Assembly (NCBI GenBank): GCA_015484935.1
Contig: WFUQ01000046.1
Span: 1 to 7,949 of the forward strand
DNA length: 7,949 nucleotides
Direction: 5' to 3'
Source: Gammaproteobacteria bacterium
Lineage (GTDB): Bacteria > Pseudomonadota > Gammaproteobacteria > SZUA-229
Positions 1 to 5,972 of this stretch are shown here, one piece after another (position 1 is the first letter of the stretch; each line of letters opens with the position of its first letter). Under the pieces are notes generated by a model, which did not search any database, was not told the origin of the DNA, and saw nothing but the letters and a program-made list of their open reading frames with translations. Made by a program: the position numbers and the translations under genes.

Positions 1-66
1 AGACTGGATATAATAATATTTTATAGCAGCATAAATAAGTATTTCATTACTTTCTTTAATTAGAGA

Positions 67-95
67 TTGACAATATTAGCATTCTCTAATAGTAT
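67..95 (+). promoter_or_regulatory. Probable sigma70 promoter of the sulfur-globule-like genes
   Basis: A perfect -35 hexamer TTGACA (67-72) is followed after 17 bases by TAGTAT (90-95), which matches TATAAT at 4 of 6 positions. The predicted start is near 102, giving a 5' leader of about 70 bases before the ATG at 172. The DNA upstream (1-66) is very AT-rich with A/T tracts, which could act as an UP element; this is inference. An optimal -35 with ideal spacing suits a highly expressed structural protein. No operator was recognised in 1-171. Confidence 0.6.
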
Positions 96-157
96 ATAGC
101 CATTGGTTCAAACGAGCCACAAGCGCATGAAACGTCTATCAATTTTAATCAATATCC

Positions 158-163
158 AGGGAG
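158..163 (+). promoter_or_regulatory. Ribosome binding site fixing the start at 172
   Basis: AGGGAG lies 8 bases before the ATG at 172. It decides against the longer in-frame start at 103: that codon lies at the predicted transcription start and has no Shine-Dalgarno sequence, and using it would place 23 residues ahead of an otherwise perfect signal peptide. Confidence 0.75.
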
Positions 164-171
164 ATATTATT

Positions 172-534
172 ATGAAAACATTGAAAATTATTGCTGCTGC
201 TGCAGTTCTGGTTGCTTCTACTTCTGCTAACGCATGGTGGGGTCCTTTCGACAACGATGGTTACGGTAACGGTTCTAACAACGGTTATGGTAATGGCTAC
301 GGTAACGGCGCTGCTGACACAGCTGGCGACTTCGACGGTGATTTCGACACCAGCTTCTCTTTCGGTATGAAAGCGAAAGGTCGTGGTAAAGGTCACGCAA
401 ATGGTAACGGCAATGGTTACGGTTACAACAACTGGAATGGTTACAACGGTTACAATGGCTACGCACCTTACGGTTATGCGCCTGCTCCTGTTGCACCTCA
501 GGCTCCACAAGCTCCAGCTACTGAAACCAAATAA
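172..534 (+). CDS. Sulfur-globule-family protein, short paralogue (120 aa, exported)
   Basis: Likely a structural protein of the protein envelope around periplasmic sulfur globules in a sulfur-oxidising bacterium. Residues 1-21 form a Sec signal peptide: Lys2/Lys5, a hydrophobic Ala/Val/Ile core, and an ANA cleavage site. The mature protein begins AWWGPFDN. A Gly/Asn/Tyr-rich stretch follows (30-46), then an acidic Asp/Phe segment (53-59), a basic block KAKGRGKGH (67-75), a second NG/GY-rich stretch with three NGY units (89-97), and a Pro/Ala-rich tail (98-117). There is no cysteine, so no disulfide or persulfide attachment is expected. Glycine codons are almost all GGT/GGC, which suggests high expression. 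The architecture resembles Sgp proteins of Allochromatium (Gly/Tyr-rich, exported, WWG after cleavage), but low-complexity composition makes family assignment by eye imperfect. An unrelated secreted Gly-rich matrix protein is the alternative. Confidence 0.7.
   Translation: MKTLKIIAAAAVLVASTSANAWWGPFDNDGYGNGSNNGYGNGYGNGAADTAGDFDGDFDTSFSFGMKAKGRGKGHANGNGNGYGYNNWNGYNGYNGYAPYGYAPAPVAPQAPQAPATETK
436..462 (+). repeat. Three in-frame 9-bp NGY repeats
   Basis: Three consecutive 9-bp units encode Asn-Gly-Tyr (AATGGTTAC, AACGGTTAC, AATGGCTAC). They match the longer NGY array of the neighbouring paralogue in position relative to the conserved NNW motif. Confidence 0.9.
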
Positions 535-574
535 TCCGTTTTAGTAGTACAAAGTTACACATAACAGTAACTGG

Positions 575-603
575 AAGGCCGCTACACAGGTGGCGGCCTT
601 TTT
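575..603 (+). terminator. Intrinsic terminator between the two globule genes
   Basis: A perfect 8-bp stem AAGGCCGC (575-582) / GCGGCCTT (593-600) encloses a 10-base loop and runs into five T (599-603). A second short inverted repeat, AGTTAC (553-558) / GTAACT (567-572), lies just upstream. The terminator ends only about 26 bases before the next ATG. No convincing promoter was found between 535 and 629, so it may act as a partial terminator within one operon. Confidence 0.8.
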
Positions 604-629
604 AATTAACAGACATAAAAGGTATTTCT

Positions 630-1274
630 ATGAAAGCTATCAAAATTTTATCTGCTGCTGCAGTATTAGCTGTTTCAACTTCTGCCAATGCATGGTGGGG
701 TCCTTTCGACAACAACAACGGTTACAACGGCTATAACAATGGTTACGGTAACGGTTGGGGCAACGGCAACACATTCGGCGACATCATGAATGACATGGCC
801 GGTGACGCAGAATTCAACTTCAAGTTCAAAGCCAAGGGCCGAGGTAAAGGTCACGGTAATGGCAACGGTTACGGCTACAACAACTGGAATGGCTACAATG
901 GTTACAACGGCTATAACGGTTATAACGGCTACAATGGCTATGCACCTGCATACGGTTATGCGCCACAGGGTTACGCACCTCAGGCAGCTTACCCGACTCA
1001 GGAACAGATCAAGGCACAGCAAGAAGCAGCTGCAAAAGCACAGCAGGAAGCGATGAAACGTCATCAGGAGATGATGAAGAACATGCAGTCAAACGTCCGT
1101 CCTGCTATCGCACCTGAATCTGCTTACAAACTGCCAGCAGATGTAGAAGCACGTCGTGCGAAATTCATGAAAGAGATGGAGACACGTCGTCAGGAAGCTG
1201 AGAAACGTCATCAGGAATTCATGAAAAACCATGAAGCAAAAGCAACTGAAACGGAAGCTAAAGCAAAAAGCTAA
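630..1274 (+). CDS. Sulfur-globule-family protein with helical C-terminal extension (214 aa, exported)
   Basis: Paralogue of the gene just upstream. The signal peptide is residues 1-21 with the same ANA cleavage site and is followed by the same AWWGPFDN start. KAKGRGKGH sits at 67-75, the identical position to its neighbour. An Asp/Phe-containing segment (50-66), an NGY array (87-104) and an AP/GY segment (105-119) complete the globule-like part. Unlike its neighbour it continues with about 95 residues rich in Gln, Glu, Lys, Arg, Ala and Met. These form two predicted amphipathic helices (about 123-153 and 171-205) separated by a Pro/Ala linker, with the motif KRHQE-x-MKN occurring in each. 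There is no cysteine. AAAAGG lies 7 bases before the ATG. Glycine codons are GGT/GGC. The role in the sulfur globule envelope is inferred; the helical part could mediate oligomerisation or contact another envelope component. Confidence 0.7.
   Translation: MKAIKILSAAAVLAVSTSANAWWGPFDNNNGYNGYNNGYGNGWGNGNTFGDIMNDMAGDAEFNFKFKAKGRGKGHGNGNGYGYNNWNGYNGYNGYNGYNGYNGYAPAYGYAPQGYAPQAAYPTQEQIKAQQEAAAKAQQEAMKRHQEMMKNMQSNVRPAIAPESAYKLPADVEARRAKFMKEMETRRQEAEKRHQEFMKNHEAKATETEAKAKS
888..941 (+). repeat. Six in-frame 9-bp NGY repeats
   Basis: Six consecutive 9-bp units encode Asn-Gly-Tyr (residues 87-104). All six differ from one another by synonymous changes at the three wobble positions. This is protein-level repetition, not a CRISPR or satellite. 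Confidence 0.9.
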
Positions 1275-1293
1275 GGCTGTATTTCGATAGTTG

Positions 1294-1333
1294 AAAAGGG
1301 GCTCCTGCGTGAGAAACGCGGAGCCTTTTTTTT
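1294..1333 (+). terminator. Intrinsic terminator of the second globule gene
   Basis: The stem GGCTCC (1300-1305) / GGAGCC (1320-1325) is extended, past one bulged T at 1306, by GCGT (1307-1310) / ACGC (1316-1319) with loop GAGAA. Eight T follow (1326-1333). Four A upstream (1294-1297) give four T on the other strand, so it could also weakly terminate the converging alaA-yggS transcript. Confidence 0.85.
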
Positions 1334-1346
1334 GAAAGATTCGAGT

Positions 1347-1374
1347 GTGACTGCCTATTTGTCACATTCATAAT
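1347..1374 (+). promoter_or_regulatory. Possible promoter ahead of the double hairpin
   Basis: GTGACT (1347-1352, 4 of 6 to TTGACA) is followed after 16 bases by CATAAT (1369-1374, 5 of 6 to TATAAT). The predicted start is around 1381, exactly at the first hairpin. The same region contains an inverted repeat TGTGAC (1346-1351) / GTCACA (1361-1366). Weak evidence in a short AT-rich gap. Confidence 0.3.
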
Positions 1375-1380
1375 GAGTAA

Positions 1381-1434
1381 GCAGCACTTCATGCGCTGCA
1401 CGGACACAGGGCTTCGGCTCTGTGTCCGTTTTTT
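1381..1434 (+). ncRNA. Double-hairpin element: second terminator or candidate small RNA
   Basis: Two hairpins abut with no gap. The first is GCAGC (1381-1385) / GCTGC (1395-1399). The second is a 13-bp stem (1400-1412 / 1417-1429, one G-T pair) capped by a TTCG tetraloop closed by C-G. T1429-T1434 follow. The long stem plus T run is certainly a rightward intrinsic terminator. Since the globule gene already ends at a strong terminator about 67 bases earlier, the element is either a back-up terminator or the whole of a roughly 54-nt RNA driven by the weak promoter before it. No T run is present on the minus strand, so it does not serve the converging yggS. Confidence 0.45.
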
Positions 1435-1466
1435 ATTGGCTGTGATAATATTTTTGTGTAGCCGGT

Positions 1467-2153
1467 CTAGCGTGAACCGAATATCGCGGTACCGATACGC
1501 ACCATCGTCGCCCCTTCCCTGATGGCATCGGCATAATCTCCCGACATCCCCATCGACAACTGGTCGAATCCGGGCAGCTGATACTCACTCGCAATCTGGT
1601 GCTGTAACTCTCTGCATCTCGCGAACACTCTCTGTGTCTGCGACACATCGTTATGTACACCCATCGTCATCAGACCACGCCATGCCAGGCCGGTCAGTTC
1701 CTGCGACAGTAGCTGTTCGATAAACGGCTTGAGCTGATCGGTGGCGAGTCCTGATTTGCTGGGCTCCGCCGCAACATTGACCTGGATTAGACAGTTCAAG
1801 GTATCAGCTTGAGGGTGGTTACGCATGGCATTCGCCAGTTTGTTGGCAAGCTTCATACTATCGATGCTGTGTATCCAGTTGAATGCACCGGGAATCTGAC
1901 CGGATTTTTTTGATTGCAGGTGGCCGATGAAATGCCACTGGACAGCCGGATCGACGAACGGGATCTTGGTGGAAGCATCCTGAACTGTATTCTCACCGAA
2001 ATCACATTGCCCTGCCAGTATCGCCTGCTGCACGTCCTCCAGTGGTCGCGTCTTGGAGACAGCGATCAGTCTGATCTGTTCAGCTGATCTCCCTGCCTGC
2101 TTTGCCAGCGAGGCGATCTCACCACGTATGATTTGCAGCTTGTGATCGATCAT
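1467..2153 (-). CDS. yggS: YggS-family PLP homeostasis protein (228 aa)
   Basis: Cytosolic pyridoxal-5'-phosphate-binding protein of the YggS/PLPBP (COG0325) family. It has the fold of alanine racemase's barrel domain but no known enzymatic activity, and helps control free PLP and related amino-acid metabolism. Seen here: the PLP lysine in AVSKTRP (Lys34), FGENTVQD near residue 52, WHFIGHLQSKK near 93, and the C-terminal phosphate-binding region LSMGMSGDYADAIREG followed by MVRIGTAIFG. Length is normal for the family. FGENT and GHLQ differ slightly from the commoner FGENY and GxLQ forms but are not disabling. The start matches E. coli YggS in distance to VSKT; its Shine-Dalgarno is poor (GGGTGA directly abuts the ATG). 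It follows alaA by 10 bp, so translation after the upstream stop by coupling is likely. yggS is more often found beside proC or pilT. Confidence 0.95.
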   Translation of the reverse strand: MIDHKLQIIRGEIASLAKQAGRSAEQIRLIAVSKTRPLEDVQQAILAGQCDFGENTVQDASTKIPFVDPAVQWHFIGHLQSKKSGQIPGAFNWIHSIDSMKLANKLANAMRNHPQADTLNCLIQVNVAAEPSKSGLATDQLKPFIEQLLSQELTGLAWRGLMTMGVHNDVSQTQRVFARCRELQHQIASEYQLPGFDQLSMGMSGDYADAIREGATMVRIGTAIFGSR

Positions 2154-2163
2154 TCACCCAGGC

Positions 2164-3378
2164 TTACTGATGGTAGTGCGAGAAGAAATGTCCGATCTGA
2201 TTGATTGCAGGTATGAGCTCTTCATCTCTTGGCAGGAACACGATACGGAAGTGATCGGTAGCAGGCCAGTTGAAAGCCGTACCCTGAACGATGAGGATAC
2301 GTTCCTGCAACAACAGGTCGAGCACCATTTTTTCATCATCTTTTATCGGGTGTACTTTCGGGTCCATACGCGGGAACAGATACATCGCGCCTTTGGGTTT
2401 GACACAACTGATGCCGGGTATCTGTGTCACCAGATCGTATGCGAGATTACGCTGCTCACATAACCTGCCCCCGGCAGCGACCAGATTATTGATACTCTGA
2501 TAACCACCGAGTGCAGTCTGGATAGCATGCTGTCCAGGTACGTTGGAACACAGACGCATGGAAGCCAGTAATTCGATGCCTTCGATGTAATCGGTAGCAT
2601 TCGCTTTGGCTCCGGTGATCACCATCCAGCCAGCACGGAAACCGGCAACGCGGTATGACTTCGACAGACCATTGAAGGTGACGAACAACACATCATCGGC
2701 CAGCGATGCGGTCGAAACATGTTCAGCATCGTCATACAGTATCTTGTCGTATATCTCATCGGAGAAGATGATCAGGTCATGCTGGCGTGCCAGCTCGATC
2801 AATTCTTCCAGTACTTCCTGCGGGTATACCGAACCGGTAGGATTGTTCGGATTGATGATGACGATACCTTTGGTGTTACTGCTGATCTTGCTCTTGATAT
2901 CCTCGATATCGGGATACCAGTCGGATTGTTCATCGCACAGATAATGTACCGGCGTACCATTGGACAGGCTCACTGACGCTGTCCATAACGGATAGTCCGG
3001 TGCCGGTATCAATATCTCATCACCATTATCGAGCAAGGCCTGCATCGACATCACGATGAGTTCGCTGACCCCGTTACCCAGATAGATATCGTCGATCTCG
3101 ACATCCAGAATGCCTTTGGTCTGACAGTATTGCATCACGGCTTTACGGCCGGAATACAGGCCTTTCGAATCACTGTAACCCTGCGAGACAGGTACATTGT
3201 GGATCATATCCTGCACGATCTCTTCAGGCGCATCGAAGCCGAACGGTGCGGGGTTACCGATATTCAGTTTCAGTATCTTGTGACCTTCTTCTTCAAGCCT
3301 GCGAGATTCCCGCAGGACTTCACCCCGGATGTCGTAACAGACATTATCCAGCTTGTGCGATTTGGATATGGTTTTCAT
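2164..3378 (-). CDS. alaA: Alanine-forming aminotransferase AlaA (404 aa)
   Basis: PLP-dependent class I/II aminotransferase that converts pyruvate and glutamate to alanine and 2-oxoglutarate; cytosolic. The sequence follows E. coli AlaA (YfbQ) closely: KSHKLDNVCYDIRG at the N-terminus, LNIGNPAPFGFDAP (38-51), SDSKGLYSGRKA (69-80), NGVSELIV (102-109), PAPDYPLWTA (125-134), the NPNNPTG motif (176-182), SDEIYDKILYDDAEH (206-220), and the Schiff-base lysine in NGLSKSYRVAGFR (Lys240). The C-terminal VQGTAFNWP is present. Length equals the family norm. The start is set by alignment; no strong ribosome binding site is visible before it, and a GAGGT lies about 30 bases upstream, too far to serve. 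It is the first gene of a probable alaA-yggS operon. The assignment to AlaA rather than another alanine or aspartate aminotransferase is strong. Confidence 0.95.
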   Translation of the reverse strand: MKTISKSHKLDNVCYDIRGEVLRESRRLEEEGHKILKLNIGNPAPFGFDAPEEIVQDMIHNVPVSQGYSDSKGLYSGRKAVMQYCQTKGILDVEIDDIYLGNGVSELIVMSMQALLDNGDEILIPAPDYPLWTASVSLSNGTPVHYLCDEQSDWYPDIEDIKSKISSNTKGIVIINPNNPTGSVYPQEVLEELIELARQHDLIIFSDEIYDKILYDDAEHVSTASLADDVLFVTFNGLSKSYRVAGFRAGWMVITGAKANATDYIEGIELLASMRLCSNVPGQHAIQTALGGYQSINNLVAAGGRLCEQRNLAYDLVTQIPGISCVKPKGAMYLFPRMDPKVHPIKDDEKMVLDLLLQERILIVQGTAFNWPATDHFRIVFLPRDEELIPAINQIGHFFSHYHQ

Positions 3379-3421
3379 TTATAGATTCAGTATGTTAGCG
3401 ATTCGATTGGACCTCACATAA

Positions 3422-3427
3422 AGTATA
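3422..3427 (-). promoter_or_regulatory. Possible -10 element for alaA-yggS
   Basis: TATACT on the minus strand (5 of 6 to TATAAT) lies about 44 bases before the alaA start in a short AT-rich stretch. No good -35 was found at 16-18 bases. The gap 3379-3474 holds nothing else recognisable. The next gene upstream ends in its own terminator, so alaA needs a promoter here. Confidence 0.35.
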
Positions 3428-3474
3428 TATGTTTATCGCTGAAATAACTGTTTTTTCAGACATGGCACTGACAC

Positions 3475-3500
3475 AAAAAAACCGGCTGGTGCAGCCGGTT
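3475..3500 (-). terminator. Intrinsic terminator of the deacylase operon
   Basis: Read on the minus strand, an 8-bp perfect stem (AACCGGCT / AGCCGGTT) with loop GCACC is followed by seven T (complement of A3475-A3481; the first T residues also close the stem). It begins 28 bases after the deacylase stop codon and separates that operon from alaA. Confidence 0.9.
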
Positions 3501-3527
3501 AAATCTCACATGAGTATGAGGGGAGTC

Positions 3528-4001
3528 TTACGCTGGAATACAGAACGATGCATGCTCGGCATGTTTCATCATCTGCTCAAAACTGTCTGCATCGAGATGG
3601 ATCAGCTCTTCGTGATCACCCGCCTCGATGTAGACATCGGACTCATCCAGCAATGAGTCATCAAGAACGATCTCGGCGCCATAGAGGTCACCCAGTGGCG
3701 GTACTGCTCCCAGTACGCAATCACCGATGAGGTCAGAGATTTCGGATTCGTCAGCCATACGCAAACGACGATTGATCTGATGGTACAACCGCCCCAGACT
3801 GATCTTTTTCGATGCCGGACACACAGCAACGACATAACCGGCCTCGTCTTCGAGGATGACCGACTTCACCATCTTGTCCGCGGGGATATGCGCCTGTTCT
3901 GCAACCGCCAGACTGGTATCCGCATAGGGGTGGGCGACCAGTTCATAAGGTAAACCGGTACGTTGAAAATAATGTTCCAGTGTCATCGCTATCGCCATCA
4001 T
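3528..4001 (-). CDS. YbaK/ProX-type aminoacyl-tRNA deacylase (157 aa)
   Basis: Free-standing editing domain of the YbaK/EbsC/prolyl-tRNA-synthetase-associated family, which hydrolyses mischarged tRNAs (for example Cys- or Ala-tRNA-Pro in characterised members). Numbering from the GTG at 4004: HPYADTSLAVAEQAHIP (25-41) is the usual N-terminal helix. The conserved lysine is in MVKSVIL (Lys47). VAVCPASKKISL (59-70) and GAVPPLG (99-105, the family GGVPPFG loop) follow, with VYIEAGDHEELIHLD near the end. Which tRNA it edits cannot be told from sequence. The upstream gene's stop TGA overlaps this ATG by one base (TGATG), implying translational coupling. Alternative starts are GTG at 4004, ATG at 3998 and ATG at 3986; the last would give the cleanest family N-terminus (MTLEHYF). 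Confidence 0.85.
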   Translation of the reverse strand: MMAIAMTLEHYFQRTGLPYELVAHPYADTSLAVAEQAHIPADKMVKSVILEDEAGYVVAVCPASKKISLGRLYHQINRRLRMADESEISDLIGDCVLGAVPPLGDLYGAEIVLDDSLLDESDVYIEAGDHEELIHLDADSFEQMMKHAEHASFCIPA

Positions 4002-4504
4002 CACACCCCAAATGCATCCATGGTCCAGCCGACACCACCCACTACTGCTTCAGGATGTGCCGTTTGGACAAAGTGTTCGATCTCGGCGACGCGAAAAACA
4101 GGTACATCCACCATCAGTAATATTTCACCATGTGACAGGGCATCGGTAAATTCAGTGAGATGCACATTCGGCACCCTCACCACGAAATACTGACCGGCAG
4201 TAAAGTTGAGGATGGCTACGACCAGTAGTATCAGTGATAACAACATCATGTCATTACTCAGTGCCAGCACCATCCCCAGGAAGGCCGCAGCGAACACCAG
4301 CAGATTGGCTGACCACAGAAATCTTTCCAGCTTGAAGGTAGTATCATTTCTCTGACGGTAACTCGCTTCCGGCAGGCTATCCAGTTCGACACCATTGGCG
4401 ATAGCGTGGATATGGCGCAGACGCACCCCGTGCTGGCGCAACTCATCGACAGCCAGCTTCGCCTGTTTTTCAGATGGAAACAGAAAAAATAATCGTCTCA
4501 GCAT
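4001..4504 (-). CDS. Two-helix membrane protein, DUF1269/GS17M-like (167 aa)
   Basis: Probable inner-membrane protein of unknown function. The N-terminal part (about residues 1-45) looks like the small alpha/beta domain seen in heat-induced stress protein YflT/GS17M and DUF1269 relatives: RRLFFLFPSEKQAKLAVDEL, then a GVRLRHIHAIA strand. LPEASYRQRNDTT precedes two hydrophobic segments at about 63-83 and 85-104 separated by the short SND turn. A second cytoplasmic-type domain follows (about 113-160), with EILLMVDVP and a helix ending HPEAVVGG, as in proteins of this type in Pseudomonas. The start at 4504 is chosen because GGAGG sits 5 bases upstream; a longer frame to 4546 exists but has no such site. 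It has its own promoter and is coupled to the downstream deacylase. Family placement is from memory of motif pattern and is moderate. Confidence 0.7.
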   Translation of the reverse strand: MLRRLFFLFPSEKQAKLAVDELRQHGVRLRHIHAIANGVELDSLPEASYRQRNDTTFKLERFLWSANLLVFAAAFLGMVLALSNDMMLLSLILLVVAILNFTAGQYFVVRVPNVHLTEFTDALSHGEILLMVDVPVFRVAEIEHFVQTAHPEAVVGGVGWTMDAFGV

Positions 4505-4509
4505 GACAT

Positions 4510-4514
4510 CCTCC
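4510..4514 (-). promoter_or_regulatory. Ribosome binding site fixing the start at 4504
   Basis: GGAGG on the minus strand lies 5 bases before the ATG at 4504. It favours this start over the in-frame ATG at 4546, which would place the site inside the coding region. Confidence 0.8.
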
Positions 4515-4585
4515 ACACCGGACCGGTAGTGCCAGACCGCTTGCATACCGGGCGGGAAGCGTTAAATACTCAAACCAACAGGGAA

Positions 4586-4613
4586 AGAATAAGCCGATGA
4601 CAGGGGATGTCAA
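4586..4613 (-). promoter_or_regulatory. Probable sigma70 promoter of the membrane protein-deacylase operon
   Basis: On the minus strand a perfect TTGACA (4613-4608) is followed after 16 bases by TATTCT (4591-4586, 4 of 6). Transcription would start near 4579, leaving a leader of about 75 bases. That leader contains a perfect 11-base palindrome ACCGGtCCGGT (4517-4527) just before the Shine-Dalgarno, a possible operator or small hairpin. No clear terminator for apeB is visible in 4505-4644. Confidence 0.5.
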
Positions 4614-4644
4614 TACATGCTCAATGCCAGACAGGACGAGGGTT

Positions 4645-5955
4645 CTAGCCGCGGTAGAACTCTCGCAACGCGCGATACAGGTAATACGCATCCCAGCGGC
4701 CAGCCAGCTCCCGGATAGAGTGCATAGCAAAGGTCGGCACTCCGACATCGATGGTCGCCACGCCTGTCTCGCTGGCAGTGATCGGACCGATAGTACTGCC
4801 ACAGCCCATGTCACTACGGGTCACGAATTGTTGCACCGGCACATCGGCACGACGGCAATAGCGTTTGAACGAAGCCGAGGTGAAACTGTTGGTTGCGTAT
4901 CGCTGATTCGCATTGGTCTTGATGACCGGGCCTTCGTTGAGTATCGGGCCGTGATTGCTGTCATGTTTATCACTGTAGTTGGGGTGCACGCCATGGGCAT
5001 TGTCGGCGGAGATCATCAGCGAGCGGTCGATAGCGATGGCGAGCTGTTCCGGTTGCGGGCAGAGTCGTTGCAACACCGTCTTCAGGAAGGGACCCTGGGC
5101 ACCGGCTGCCGACATACTGCCGACTTCTTCGTGATCGTTGCATACCAGCATCGCATTGCTGTCATTCTGTTCGTCCAGCAATGCCTGCATACCGGTGTAG
5201 CAGCTGAGCAGATTATCCAGTCGGGCGGCTGCGATAAAATCCTGATGCAAGCCGATTACAGCCGGTGCCTGCACATCATAGAAACTGAGTTCGTAATCCA
5301 GCACCTCACGCGCCTGCAGATTCACATGGTTTTTATTGAGCCATTCCAGCAGGATAGTTCGTAACACCGGCTTGTTTTCAGCAGCTATGTCCGGCGGTAA
5401 TTTCAGTAACACCGGCGGTAACTGGGTCTGTTTGTTGACCGAACGTTTCTCGTTTGCCTCACGGTCGAGATGGATAGCCAGACTGGGTATCACCGCAATC
5501 GCCTGTTCGAAATCAATCAGCACCTCTTTGAGTTCATCGTCCCCGTTGAGATAACTCACCCTGCCCGCCAGTGACAGGTCTCTATCGAACCAGGGATTGA
5601 GCAAGGCTCCCCCGTAGACTTCGACACCCAACTGCAAGTAGCCGTGTTTGATGATCTCGGGCTGCGGCTTCACCTTCAGGCACGGACTGTCGGTGTGTGC
5701 CCCCACCATCCTGAAACCATCGTCACTGACCTCTTTGTTTATGGTGAAAGCGATAATCGATGAATCATTACGGGTGACGAAATAGCGGCCGGTAGCAAGC
5801 TCGCCCTGTGTGTGCAGCTTCCATTCATCTGCCTCATGCAGTTCGGTAAAGCCATTGTTTGCCAGACTTGCCGACATGCTCCTGCAGGCATGGAACGGGG
5901 TCGGTGATGCCTGTATGAATTCCAGTAAACCGTCTACAAATTCATTATCCTGCAT
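4645..5955 (-). CDS. apeB: M18-family metalloaminopeptidase (436 aa)
   Basis: Cytosolic dinuclear-zinc aminopeptidase of family M18 (aspartyl aminopeptidase/ApeB type), releasing N-terminal, often acidic, residues from peptides during peptide turnover. Zinc-site and catalytic motifs are all present: GAHTDSP (His87), RLDNL (Asp247), DHEEVGS (Glu276/Glu277), [12 protein letters not shown] (Asp318) and [11 protein letters not shown] (His412). Also typical are [14 protein letters not shown] (120-133), the [16 protein letters not shown] core, and [12 protein letters not shown] (381-392). The total length is normal for bacterial M18 and the protein looks intact. There is no signal peptide. It lies 17 bp downstream of the NAD-kinase-like gene with a GAGAGA-like ribosome site, so the two are probably cotranscribed. 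Confidence 0.95.
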   Translation of the reverse strand: MQDNEFVDGLLEFIQASPTPFHACRSMSASLANNGFTELHEADEWKLHTQGELATGRYFVTRNDSSIIAFTINKEVSDDGFRMVGAHTDSPCLKVKPQPEIIKHGYLQLGVEVYGGALLNPWFDRDLSLAGRVSYLNGDDELKEVLIDFEQAIAVIPSLAIHLDREANEKRSVNKQTQLPPVLLKLPPDIAAENKPVLRTILLEWLNKNHVNLQAREVLDYELSFYDVQAPAVIGLHQDFIAAARLDNLLSCYTGMQALLDEQNDSNAMLVCNDHEEVGSMSAAGAQGPFLKTVLQRLCPQPEQLAIAIDRSLMISADNAHGVHPNYSDKHDSNHGPILNEGPVIKTNANQRYATNSFTSASFKRYCRRADVPVQQFVTRSDMGCGSTIGPITASETGVATIDVGVPTFAMHSIRELAGRWDAYYLYRALREFYRG

Positions 5956-5972
5956 GTCGTCTGTTCTCTCGT

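Noticed and set aside
103..171. Longer N-terminus for the first globule-like gene
   Set aside because: The start at 103 coincides with the predicted transcription start, lacks a ribosome site and would bury the signal peptide; ATG 172 with AGGGAG is better.
888..941. Short tandem repeat considered as a CRISPR or satellite array
   Set aside because: Units are 9 bp, in frame, without spacers, and vary only at synonymous positions; they are protein repeats.
145..1064. Antisense open frames across both globule genes (145-510 and 675-1064, minus strand)
   Set aside because: They mirror the NGY codon repeats and encode Val/Thr/Ile-rich low-complexity sequence with no start signals; they are shadows of strongly biased plus-strand genes.
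1346..1366. Possible CRP/FNR-type site TGTGAC...GTCACA
   Set aside because: The half-sites are 9 bases apart (11 between TGTGA and TCACA) rather than the 6 required for CRP, so it does not fit that dimer geometry. It remains only an unexplained inverted repeat.
1373..1447. Tiny open frame beginning MSKQHFMRC around 1374
   Set aside because: It runs through the double hairpin and T run, has no ribosome site and encodes nothing recognisable.
4597..5364. 255-codon plus-strand open frame opposite apeB
   Set aside because: It lies wholly antisense to a gene with a complete M18 motif set and has no recognisable domain or ribosome site; it is a codon-structure shadow.
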